The notes under the pieces are model-generated. The model worked only from the letters and a program-made list of their open reading frames with translations, searched no databases and was not told the DNA's origin. This document shows positions 33,740-45,024 of a DNA stretch of 64,000 nt, piece by piece (the stretch's first letter is position 1; every line of letters begins with the position of its first letter). The DNA is from Bromus sterilis (Eukaryota > Streptophyta > Magnoliopsida > Poales > Poaceae), in the NCBI GenBank assembly GCA_950022295.1, contig OX465600.1:230537782-230601781 (forward strand), read 5' to 3'. Made by a program: the position numbers and the translations under genes.

Positions 33740-35351
33740 TGCTTAGCGGCTTCGCGCCGTTCGTTGGTGAGCCCCAAGTGGAAGGCGTGATGCAGTGCAG
33801 CAGTGAGTTTCCCTCGGTGAGGATACCAAGGCTTGTCTCCCGTAGGACTCCGGATATGATAAGTAGGTGTCAGCGGCGCGACTGAAGTGGACCTGCACAC
33901 AGACACAGATAACTTTGTTCCCAACGAAGTTCAGAGAGGTTGTCAATCTCTCCGGTCTTGGTGTTCACAAAGGCTAAAACACAAGTGATAATGATAGAAA
34001 GTAAAAGCAGAAAAGTAAAGATAGCTTGGAAACAGTAATAAGGATATTGACCGGGATACGTGATGTTCGCTAGTGATGTCTCTCTCCCAAAAGACGATAA
34101 AACTGCTATGCGAGGTAAAAAAATTATAGAAAGGCAATTGAGAGGATTATGAACGCACCGCAATGCTAACTATGCTACACAAGAAAGGAAGAGGTTCAAA
34201 AGCACGGGGAGTACGCCAAAATAAGTAGACCTAAATCAATCTACATCTACTACTAATCATCCACCTTGAGATATCTATCCAGAAAATCTCGCTGGTATTA
34301 AGTTGCGAGCCCCACCCAAAGTGTAAACCCAAAGCAACAGACAACTGCAATAAAAGAACTTTGCGTAAAGTAAACAATCCTTGTGACCGCGGTCACAAGC
34401 ACCGTTGTTTTCCCCCTTGTGGCAACAGCACATCCCCTAGACTCATGTCTTTGTCACTCAAGCGTGTCATCAGGGAGGCATGAACCCACAATCTAGCACA
34501 ACGCTCCCTCTTGGATTCACTACCTACTACTTAGCCAAAGCAATAAACAGCAACAGAGAACATGCAAGAATTACTTAGGAACAAAAATATAAAAGATTGA
34601 AACCAAATATATTACTCTATCACAATCTGAAAATAATCTCATAATCCATCAGATCCGATCAAACTCAACATAGCAATTGCAGAAATATTACAAAGGTGCC
34701 TCGATCATGTAGGGAAGCTCACGAGGTCTAAACAATGACGATCAAAGAGGGGAGGAGAACATCACATAGCTATTGATCATGGACCCATGGTCCAAGGAAA
34801 ACTACTCACGAGACATCCGGGGAGCATCCATGGTGGAGAGGAGACTCCCGGAGGTCAAACCTCCCTCCGGCAGGGTGCCGGGAAGAGGTCTTCTGGTGCT
34901 CCTGATCTTGCAAGCGCGGCGGCGGCGGAACAGAGGCGAGTTCGCGGAATAGGTTTCTCGTTCTGGAGTTTTCCCGTGACGGGGGATAAATAGGCGAAGT
35001 GGGGCAGCCAGAGGTGGGCCAAGGGTCCCAGGCGCCCCTTGGCATGGCCAGGGGCGGGGCCACGCCAGGTGGCCGCCTGGCCCCCCCTTGGCCCCTCCCG
35101 GGCTTTTCTAGAACCTTCCTCCACGCTGATTTTTTTATCTGAATTTTCCCGAATTTTTCTGGCACTTTTTATATGGGGGAAAACTGAAATAGAAAAACAG
35201 CAGAAAACAGGAACTGGCACTGGGGTGCACTGAGTTAATAGGTTAGTCCAAATATGATCAAAAGTGTATGAAAGTGTATCTAGATCATAGCAATATCACA
35301 CAAAACATGCATGGAGCAAGCAGAAATTATAGATACGTTTTGGACGTATCA
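33740..35351 (-). repeat. TGA-3 3' LTR
   Basis: On the minus strand it runs from TGATACGTCC at 35351 to GCCGCTAAGCA at 33740, about 1,612 bases. The GC-rich module lies near 34995-35100. A TATTTATCC motif (plus strand GGATAAATAGG near 34984) follows it in the transcription direction. Confidence 0.9.
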
Positions 35352-38080
35352 ACATCCCCAAGCTTAATTCCTGCTCGTCCTCGAGTAGGTAAATGATAAC
35401 AAGCATAATTTATGTGGTGACATTCTAACAACCATAAAAGAACTTTGAAAAGTAAAGCAAGCAAGGTTAGAGATTCAATTCGAGTCATAACATGCAAGAG
35501 TCTATATTAGCATTGAAACAAGTAACAAAAGAACAAAGGGTGCAAGAGTTCTCGCTGTCCGTGACTCGGATGTCTCCAAATGGTGTTTGCGTGCAAGAAA
35601 GGGGATAGGGAATACGAGAAAAAGGTATTTTTTTGTTGAGAACTCAATCTACCAAAGTTTCACACTTGGTCCTCTTTAGAATCTTATCTTGACTCGTCCC
35701 CAGACCACTAGCCAGGTACAAGTCAATTTGATCCACTCCTTTTCGATATTTTGAGCAATCATGCAATGGATGAGCGTAGGCACGAGAGTTGACACTTAGG
35801 ATGGTAAAGAGAGAAATATGGTGGAGGAGGAAGACAAAAAGGATGATAAAGGCTCACATGAATGAGGACAATCATAGGCAAGAGATGCCAAACGATAGAT
35901 ATGATGTGAGGAGTAGGGATTGCCATGCAACGGGTGCATATACGATCTAAGAAGCTCTCCAAACTATATGTCAAAAGATCATCTCTATGGAGTACAAGGA
36001 TATAAAGGGAGTACTAGTGTGGATCTCTCAAAAGGATAGTAGTGTTGCCCCTTTCTCTCTTTTTATTTTTTTTCTCTTTTTTCTATTTTTTGTATTTTTT
36101 GGTGGCCTCAATGGCTCTTTCTATTTAACTCTCATTTGTCCTCTTTGGGATCTTTTAATGTGTCCTCTTCGGGATCTTTTCCTCACTTAAGGGCAACACT
36201 CTATTTTACAAGAAGGTAAAGGAGATCTTTCACACTTTACAAGGTACTCAAAATCATAAAGAAGATGTAACTATCATGATGTATGCAATGTATGCCTCTG
36301 CCAGTGTAGCAGGAACATGTAAGACATGAAGATCACGTCATGAAGAGGTGGAAGTTGCATGGCAATGTAACTCAGAAAGGCTATGGAAATGCCTTGATAG
36401 GTAGGTATGGTGGCTGTTTTGAGGAAAGATAAAGGGAGGCTTATGATGACAGAGCGTATCATGCCAAGGGTTTGGATGTACCGGCGAAGGTGGACACCAA
36501 CTCTCGGAGTGAGAAGAAGGCAATGCACGGCACGGGAGAGGCTAGCAAAATATGGGAAGGTGGAAGTGTCAACTCTCAATACTTACATTAGTCCGAAGAA
36601 CTCATGCACTTATTATCTGTAATTCTCAATCTAATGACGAGGTTCACAAAGAGACAAGTACCCCGAGGAGGAGTGTATGGGGGTTTGGTTATCCTTGCGC
36701 ATCCTCAACTCATGGTCCGTGAGTGTTCTCTGATATTCGACTCCTCAGAAAAGTAGTGATCCATCTAGTAGCTAGAGTTCTCAACTAGTTTTGTAGGTTT
36801 TGAAAATAAACACGGTTTGTCCAAAATACGACACCTATCACTAATAGGCTAGAGCTCTTGACACCAAAAGTCCAAACATTACTCACAACAATACCTCAAA
36901 ACTATTGCAAGCTACTAATAAAAATTAAATAGCAACCTCAAGTACCTACTTCTCAAGACAAGACACAACTCAGTGCAACAACCAACTCTCTTTAACAAGA
37001 TAAACAGGAAAACTAAAAAGAGTTACAGCAACAAACTAAACAAAAGCCAAGGCTCTTGCTAAAGACAAACTAAGACTAAAACTAAACATGGCAGTAGCTA
37101 TGAAAAGATAGAGAACACACAACAGCAAAAAGATAGGCATGAAGAATCCTATGATGTGTTATAGATTTTGAAAGTGGAGCGTGTCTATCTCACACACAAA
37201 GTAAGAAGGGATCTAACTTGTTATGAATAGCAAAAAAAGCTAAAGAAAACTAAAAACAAAACCTAAGAGCGAGACGCTCTAAGCATAGCACATAACACAT
37301 GAAGTGATAAAAATATAGTGAGACAAAGGACGAACTGATGATTTGTTGATGGAGAAGGGGATGCACGGGGGCATCCCCAAGCTTATATGCTTGAGTCTTC
37401 TTGAATATTTGTTGGGGATGCATGGGGGCATCCCCAAGCTTGAGCGCTTGACACTCCTGGATCTTTTTTCATCATCTTCGATCGCACACTTGAAAACTCC
37501 CTTCATACATAACTCATCATAAGCTCATTAGAGAGGTTAGTACCCTTAATAAATAATTTTTCTCCACTGGATATAAAGATAATCTTGAAGAGATACTGTT
37601 TCTCAAGAGTGCCAAAAAGTTTTTTCAAAGAAAAAGCAAGCTTAAGGTTTGCAAAAGTAAGGAGAGACAAAACGTGGCAGAATCTATGAAAAACAGAACA
37701 GCAGATAGTAAAGATTTTTTTAGGGGCACTTATGCAACTCAGATCAAAAAACTCAGAACATACGGAAGTTTTGTAATTGTATATAGCATACTGCGTAAAA
37801 ACTTCAGCTCAAAAAGATGAACTGGGATTTTTCTGGAATTTTTCTGGTCATGAGGACAGAATCTGTTTTCTGGACAGCATGTCACAACTTTTACTTCCCT
37901 TGCCGTAAGAGGCTATAACTTGGCACAAAGTTGAAAAATAAAGATACAATGATGTTGCTACAGTAGTAACAATCATCAAGACACAAGAAAAAGCAAAAAT
38001 AAACACCTAAATTCGTTGTGGGCTGCCTCCCGAAAGCGCTTCTATAAAGCCATTAGCTAGGCATGATGCAAAAAGAAGAA
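35352..38080 (-). other. 3' non-coding region of TGA-3, with PPT and twin hairpins
   Basis: The polypurine tract AAGCTTGGGGATGT lies next to the LTR at about 35352-35365 on the minus strand. Hairpins with GGGGATGC and GCATCCCC arms lie at 37357-37378 and 37414-37435. Their spacing is like that in TGA-1 and TGA-2. The AAAAGATCCC repeat lies near 36145-36190. The conserved GGGAGGCAGCCC block is at 38019-38033, just after the coding region. No ORF with a domain was found. Confidence 0.65.
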
Positions 38081-40117
38081 TCAAATTTTATCAAGAGAAA
38101 GAGAATAACTAGCCCGAGTAACGGACTCAAAAGGTAACTTGATTTTCTTTCTAGGGAAGTGTTCCATCCCCTTTTTGAATGGAAAATGGAATTTTATATT
38201 CCCCTCTTTCATGTCAATAACCGCACCAACGGTGCGAAGAAAAGGACGTCCCAAAATAAATGGACATAAAGGTTCACACTCTATATCCATAACAATAAAA
38301 TCAACAGGAACATAGTTATCATTGACAATGATAAGAACATCGTCGATCTTCCCCAAAGGTTTATTTATGGAAGAACCAACAAGACGAACACCAAAAGAAC
38401 AAGGCTCAAAAGGTTTCAATTCAAACATATCAAATATTCTTTTGGGCATAACGGAGGTACTAGCTCCAACATCACATAAAGCATAGCAAGAGAAGTTATT
38501 TAATTTAATTTTGATCATAGGATCCCAACCATCATCTAGCTTCCTAGGTATGGAGGATTCTACTCTAAGCTTCTCCTCCCAATCTTTGATAAGAGCATTT
38601 GTGATATGCTCTGTGAAGGCAAGATTAAGTGTGCTAGTGTGGGGGTCTCTAGACATTTTGTGTAACAAGCTAATAACTTCTGAGAGGGTGCAACTATCAA
38701 AATCAATATCACTACTATCAAATGTGGTAGTAGTTTCATCTAGGCTCACTTGTTTGAAACCCTCTATGTTCATAGGAGTTTCTTTATCTACGGTTGAGTT
38801 ATTAGCATCACCATTAATAGGTCCAACGGGACTAGGAGTGCATTGGGTGCTAATAGTTTGAGTGTCCTCAACAATTTGGATAGTCGCAACTGTGTGGTGT
38901 GTAGGAAGGCTCTTAATTCTATCCTCTTCCTATTTTTCTCTAGCCCATCTTTCTTTAAGTTTAGCCATCATCCTAATGTTTTCATTGATTTCTAACTGGA
39001 TAGCATTAATAGGAGTGGCCTTATTCTCCGCGAGGGGGGAGGTTCTAATATTAAGCATCTCAATATCAAGGGCTAAGCTTTCTACCTTCAAAGAGAGATT
39101 ATCTATTTTAGCTAATTTCTCCTCAACATTTTTGTTGAAGGCTTTTTGGGTAGTGATAAAGTCTCTAAGCATGCTTTCTAATTCAGAAGAGGGGTTCTTG
39201 TTGCTAGGGTAAGTGTTGTTGTTCCCATAATTGGATGGAAACGGTCTAGGATTGCTAGCAAAATTTCCCCTATAAGCATTGTTGTTGAAGTTGTTTCTAG
39301 CAATAAAGTTCACATCTACTTGCTCTTGAGCAACCAAAGAATTTAAAGGAACATCATGAGGATCAATAGAGGGTTGCTTGGTAAGTAGAGACATAATTAA
39401 GTCAACTTTTTCATTGAGGGAGGTAATTTCCTCGACAGAATTTACCTTCCTACCTGTTGGAGCGCGTTCGGTGTGCCATTGGGAATAATTGGTCATCATC
39501 TCATCGAGAAGCTTTGTGGCAGCACCAAGTGTAGTTGACATAAAGGTTCCTCCCGCGTCCGAATCTAACAGGTTCCGCGAGGTAAAGTTCAAGCCTGCAT
39601 AAAAAGTCTGGATAACCATCCAAGTAGTCAAACCATGTGTAGGGCATTTCTTAACAAGAGATTTCATTCGTTCCCAAGCTTGGGCAACGTGTTCATTATA
39701 CAATTGCTTAAAATTCATAATATTACTCCTCAATTGGATAATCTTAGCAGGAGGGTAGTACTTCCCTATAAAAGCATCCTTGCACTTATCCCAAGAATCT
39801 ATGCTATTTCTAGGCAAAGATTGAAACCAGATTTTAGCATCTCCCCTTAAAGAGAAAGGAAAGATCTTGATCTTAACAACATCACCTTCTACTTCTTTAT
39901 ACTTTTGCATATCACATAATTCAACAAAATTATTCAAGTGTAAAGCAGCATCATCTCCAGCACCAGAGAATTGTTCTCTCATAACAAGGTTTAGCAAAGC
40001 AGGTTTAATTTCATAAGAGGTAGCTGAAGTGGCAGGTGTGGCAATGGGAGTGCAGATAAAGTCTTGGTTGTTGTGACTAGTGAAGTCACACAACTTGGTG
40101 TTTTCAGTGGAACCCAT
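38081..40117 (-). pseudogene. TGA-3 gag-protease, one in-frame TAG
   Basis: The start is the ATG at 40117 (MGSTENTKLCDF), 136 bases after the primer site. Gag includes FPFSLRGDAKIWFQSL, FIGKYYPPAKII, WERMKSLVKKCPTHG and an Asn-rich region with a coiled-coil-like tail. A TAG at 38929-38927 interrupts the frame (REK, stop, EEDRIKS). The same frame then continues to 38081 with the protease: active-site DVGASTSVMP, then VDFIVMD, FILGRPFLRT and VIDMKEG. TGA-2 has a sense codon at the TAG position, so this is most simply a nonsense mutation. The total is about 679 codons. No zinc knuckle, reverse transcriptase or integrase is seen. The protein would build and mature the particle, with pol supplied by another element. 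Confidence 0.88.
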
Positions 40118-40252
40118 AGTAGCAGCAAGTGTGGCAGATTTTTTTGTAATTTTTGATAAAAGACACAAAGATAAAAACTGAAAGATAAACTAACAAGACT
40201 AAAAAACAAAGGTAAAGGGTAGTGTGCAACTCCCCTATCTTAGCACTCGGAG

Positions 40253-40270
40253 TCCCCAGCAACGGCGCCA
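40253..40270 (-). other. tRNA-Asp primer binding site of TGA-3
   Basis: The minus strand reads TGGCGCCGTTGCTGGGGA, one mismatch from canonical, about ten bases inside the 5' LTR end. Confidence 0.85.
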
Positions 40271-40280
40271 GAAATTCTCT

Positions 40281-41907
40281 TCCTTAGCGGCTTCGCGCCC
40301 TTCGTTGGTGAGCCCCCAAGTGGAAGGCGTGATGCAGTGCAGCAGTGAGTTTCCCACGGTGAGGATACCAAGGTTTGTCTCCCGTAGGACTCCGGATATG
40401 ATAAGTAGGTGTCAGCGGCGCGACTGACGTGGACCTGCACACAGACACAGATAACTTTGTTCCCAACGAAGTTCAGAGAGGTTGTCAATCTCTCCGGTCT
40501 TGGTGTTCACAAAGGGTAAAACACAAGTGATAATGATAGAAAGTAAAAGCAGAAAAGTAAAGATAGCTTGGAAACAGTAATAAGGATATGGACCGGGATA
40601 CGTGATGTTCGCTAGTGATGTCTCTCTCTCCCAAAAGACGATAAAACTGCTATGCGAGGTAAACAAATTACAGAAAGGCAATTGAGAGGATTATGAACGC
40701 ACCGCAATGCTAACTATGCTACAAAAGAAAGGAAGAGGTTCAAAAGCACGGGCAATACGCCAAAATAAGTAGACCGAAATCCATCTGCATCTACTACTAA
40801 TCATCCACCTTGAGATATCTATCCAAAACATCTCGCTGGTATTAAGTTGCGAGCCCCACCCAAAGTGTAAAACCCAAAGCAACAGACAACTGCAATAAAA
40901 GAACTTTGCGTAAATTAAACAATCCTTGTGACCGCGGTCACAAGCACTGTTGTTTTCCCCCTTGTGGCAACAGCACATCCCCTAGATTCATGTTTCTGTC
41001 ACTCAAGCGTGTCATCAGGGAGGCATGAACCCACAATCTAGCACAACGCTCCCTCTTGGAGTCACTACCTACTACTTGGCCAAAGCAATATATAACAACG
41101 GAGAACATGCAAGAATTACTTAGGAACAAAAATATAAAAGATAGAAACCAAATATATTACTCTATCACAATCTGAACATAATCTCATAATCCATCAGATC
41201 CGATCAAACTCAACATAGCAATTGCAGAAATATTACAAAGGTGCCTCGATCATGTAGGGCAGCTCACGAGGTCTAAACAATGAAGATCAAAGAGGGGAGG
41301 AGAACATCACATAGCTACTGATCACGGACCCATGGTCCAAGGAAAAACTACTCACTAGACATCCGGGGAGCATCCATGGTGGAGAGGAGACTCCCGGAGG
41401 TCAATCCTCCCTCCGGCAGGGTGCCGGGAAGAGGTCTTCTGGTGCTCCCGATCTTGGAAGCGAGGCGGCGGCGGAACAGAGGCGAGTTCGCGGAATAGGG
41501 TTCTCATTCTGGAGTTTTCCCGTGACGGGGGATAAATAGGCGAAGGGGGGCAGCCAGAGGTGAGCCAGGGGCCCCAGGCCCCCCTGGCGCGGACAGGGGT
41601 GGGGCCGCGCCAGGTGGCCTCCTGGCCCCCCCTTGGCGCCCCTTTGGCCCCTCCCGGGCTTTTCAGGAAGCTTCCTCCACGCTGATTTTTTTATCTGAAT
41701 TTTCCCGAATTTTTCTGGCACTTTTTATATGGGGGAAAACTGAAATAGAAAAACAATAGAAAACAGGAACTAGCACAGGGGTGCACTGAGTTAATAGGTT
41801 AGTCCAAATATGATCAAAATTTTATGAAAGTGTATCTAGATCATAGCAATATATCACAAAACATGCATGGAGCAAGCAGAAATTATAGATACGTTTTGGA
41901 CGTATCA
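40281..41907 (-). repeat. TGA-3 5' LTR
   Basis: Minus strand from TGATACGTCC at 41907 to GCCGCTAAGGA at 40281, about 1,627 bases. It aligns along its length with 33740-35351. The final CA of the LTR appears changed to GA. Confidence 0.88.
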
Positions 41908-43449
41908 AAGCACACCATAGCACTCACGCTTATCTTGCGAGTTTTAGAGTATCCATTCAAGTTGTCTAATAATCAAGCACAGCTTTCCAAGTAGTCCATG
42001 ACCGCGGACGCGACTATTCGAATAGTTTTGTTAACCTTGCAAGGGTGTACCGCTACACACACATGACCATCGGTTACCGCCAAGTCTCGCCACCGTTCAA
42101 GAGGTGACAGCGCGGATGTTCACCACAACACTTCGCCCACAGCTCCGTTCTAATCCAAGGAGTCAACTGTCTGAGTTCCAAACCCAACTGAAGTTTCGGC
42201 CGAGCTTCTAGCCAGGACTCAAACCATGTAGGCACGACTGACAAGCCCACCTCGACGGATGGTTCTCCGCTTGACAAGCCATGTTCCACAAGCCCTACCA
42301 TGAATGCCACATTTCATTTCCTTTATCCTTCTATGCATATGCTGAATGGAAATCCCGAACTAGGTGTGACTCCTGGACTTGGATCGGGGTGAGTTACTAG
42401 GTCGAGAGGGGTCAGTGAACCCAATGTGTGGTTGTACTCTTTGTCTCGGATTACCATACAAGAACTCGGGCTTAAGGCGGTGTTCAACGAGACAACCCAC
42501 TGTGTACTCCTACACAGCCTCTCATCGTTCACCTTGTATTAGGGTGGATTCACCAACATAGTTTCACTTTCATCAACACCATGTTCACCATCATCCCGAC
42601 TCACATCAAAAGCAACCTCATTGTACCACTAAGTATGCAATAAGAAGTAACAGTTGCAGGGGCCACATGATATCAATCAACTCCTATGTCAGCTAGGATT
42701 GTGGTTTGCTTACTACTGTGACAAGATGATAGGTCATGCATCGGATATGGGTTCAACTATGCAGTAGAATCGATACAAGGTGATCTCCTAAACATGCAGA
42801 AGCGATACTAAGAGGGAAGTGGGATTTTATAGACATGATCAATGGGGTTTGCTTGCCTTGTTGACGATACACGGGTCTTAACGGTGGTCTTCTTCTTCGC
42901 GGGTGATCACCGTCTCGGAACGTCTGTCACCGGAGCAAGCATCAACAAAGGAGGCAACAAATAAAGTACAATGCTCAAGCACATGATAATGTGGTGACAT
43001 GAGGTATGGGGTACTGGTTTGTGGTACATTCCATTTAATTGAAGTGTATTGCAAAGAATTTGCAAATTCTAACTTCAAATTCAAATTATGCCATATGCAT
43101 GTTTGCTACTGTTCACCCATTTTAAAATGGTCAAACATAGAAACAAATTGCATATTCATAATCCTTGCATTTTTTTGATAATTTTAGACATATTATATGC
43201 CCCATTTGGAGTTAGTATGAATTTTCTATGAATTATTGAAGTTATAACAATTTCTGGATTTTTCTGGAATTATTTTAGTCTGGAAAACCTTTATTGCGTC
43301 AGCACTGCATCAGCATGGCGTCAGCAGGGGGCTGACCAGTGGGGCCCTGCTGTCAGTCACAGTGGGGTTAATCCCGTGGTTAAAATTAAACAGGGGGTTA
43401 GATTAGTGGTTGGGCCCCACCTGTCAGTGTGTTAGGGGGGTGGTTAAGG

Positions 43450-44230
43450 GGGGCATTAAGGCCCTAATGGCCAATCCAGCCGGCGGCTAACCGCTGGTGA
43501 CCACGGGTCACGGAGGCGCCCACTCGGGGTGGAGTTCCCGGGCACCGTTCGCAGCTCTGAGACCACGAGCGTGTAGCCCGTGCCCGCGTGTAGCCCGTGC
43601 CCGCGTGCAGCTACTGGAGGGGTCGGGCGACCACGGGGAGGTCCAACGTGACGGCGGCGAGCTTCCCGGCGGCGGCCGGAGCACGGCACAGGCGGGCTCG
43701 GTGAATAGGGGCACGGGAGGAGGCGCGGAATGGGGCAAATGACGCAGGAGCTCACCCTGGTTCGATCCGTGATGACGACGCGGTCGAGGACGAGCTGGTG
43801 TGGAGGAATCCGTCGCCAGAAAAAATGGCGGTCGGCGGTGGGGAATCGAAGGCGACGGCCGCTCCAGGGGCTCCGCGGCTCGATTGGGCATGCGAAACGA
43901 AGAAGACGTTGACGCGGTCTTCATGGACACGTCGGGGCGGCGAGGAGAGGCTGTTGACCACGTGCTGTGCTCGGTGGTGCTCCGGTGGCTTCACTGTCGG
44001 CGGCGATTCGGTGCGAGAGAGAGGGGAATGGAGACCGGAGAGAGAGGGGAAGAGTGCAGGGTGAGCTGGGGGTCCTCGTGGCGTGCGTAGAGGACAGGGG
44101 AGGCTCTAGGGGTGACGTGCCCCTCGCCGGCGTCGGCATGGCATCCACCGAGCTGCTTGCCACGCACGGGGGAAGACGACAAGCCCTAGGTGGGCTTGGG
44201 CTGGGGAGTGATTAGTTTGGCCCGAGACCT
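43450..44230. other. GC-rich part of Solo-1
   Basis: A GC-rich block inside an otherwise AT-rich element. Overlapping open frames on both strands (up to 140 codons) have Arg/Pro/Ser-rich translations and no domain. They are a consequence of base composition. It is comparable in placement to the GC-rich block of the minus-strand LTR at 2280-2900. No gene is called. Confidence 0.6.
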
Positions 44231-44711
44231 GTAGGGGTGGGCTAGCTTTCCTTTTTCTTTTTCTCTCTGTAATTGTTTCTGTTTTTCCTTTTCTGCCTTT
44301 TGTTTTGCCTCAAATAAAATAGCAAGGCATTTTATAAAATCTTGAAAACTTTTATGTGGGCTTATAATATATATAACTAGCCACTCACAAGTTTTGGAGA
44401 TTTTTGAAATTCAAATAATTTGAATTTAAAATCAAATAGATATTTAATTAATTTCCAAGCACTATTTGGAATATTTGAAAAATCTTGGTGCATGCAGTGG
44501 GACCCACTTCACTTTATATGTGATCATGCATATTTATAAGACTTTTCAAAAATAACAGAGGAATTTTTGGAAGCATTTTTTGTCTGGCCATTTAATTAAA
44601 TTCTTTAGGGCTTCTCTTTTCCCCAATTTTGAATTTCTTTTGAAATTTTCACATGATGCAAAGGGGAACTCAAACCCTAGAACTTACCCTAGTTGGGGTT
44701 CTGACAGATAA

Positions 44712-45024
44712 TTTTTCATCTTATCATGAACATGCTAATGGAGATATTTCAGAGATTAAGGGAAAGGTAAAAGAAGTCCAAGTTTCATTCCTTAATAGGG
44801 TTGCAACGATGGATTTCTTCGTCATGGAGCCAAATCAAAGTAACATCGTGATTGGAAGGGACTTCCTCCGAGCTATGAAGGGCTTCATTGATATTGGTAA
44901 GGGGCACATACGCTTACGTGGAAAAGTGAAACGTAAGTACATCTTCCCTAGGAAAAAGAAGAATGAACTTGTTGAAAATCAATTTGAAGGTTTTTATGAC
45001 TCTGATGATCTCGGGGACCTTTGA
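44712..45024 (+). pseudogene. TGA-1 protease, 3' part
   Basis: The frame resumes after Solo-1. It reads KVKEVQVSFLNRVATMDFFVM, then IVIGRDFLRAMKGFIDIGKGHIRL, the C-terminal strand pattern of a retropepsin. It ends with a basic and acidic tail at the TGA at 45022-45024. It is the equivalent of FILGRPFLRT in TGA-3 but diverged. Together with 32222-32726 it forms the only coding sequence of TGA-1. Confidence 0.7.

Larger units (their letters stand above)
33740..41907 (-). mobile_element. TGA-3, best-preserved element of the TGATACG family
   Basis: Minus-strand element with 5' LTR 40281-41907, primer site, one gag-protease frame with a single stop, a 3' non-coding region, polypurine tract and 3' LTR 33740-35351. 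Probable target duplication is GAGCA (33735-33739) and AAGCA (41908-41912), one mismatch. In about 245 aligned bases at the inner LTR ends I counted seven differences, fewer than for the other pairs sampled, in line with it being the youngest and innermost insertion. There is no reverse transcriptase or integrase. Confidence 0.9.
32732..44706. mobile_element. Solo-1, ~3.8-kb solo-LTR-like insertion, split by TGA-3
   Basis: It starts TGTCGGGACCC and ends GGGGTTCTGACA, flanked by GATAA at 32727-32731 and 44707-44711. Without TGA-3 it is about 3.8 kb. No internal direct repeat, primer site or retroelement ORF was found, so a solo LTR of a large-LTR family is the simplest reading. The two ends are imperfect inverted repeats, so orientation is unclear; a TATAAAAG lies at 33138 on the plus strand. 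It interrupts the TGA-1 protease. Confidence 0.7.

Noticed and set aside
43456..44215. Cluster of open frames up to 140 codons, resembling a gene
   Set aside because: The GC-rich part of Solo-1 is open in several frames at once with no domain or splice structure. Kept only as a compositional feature.
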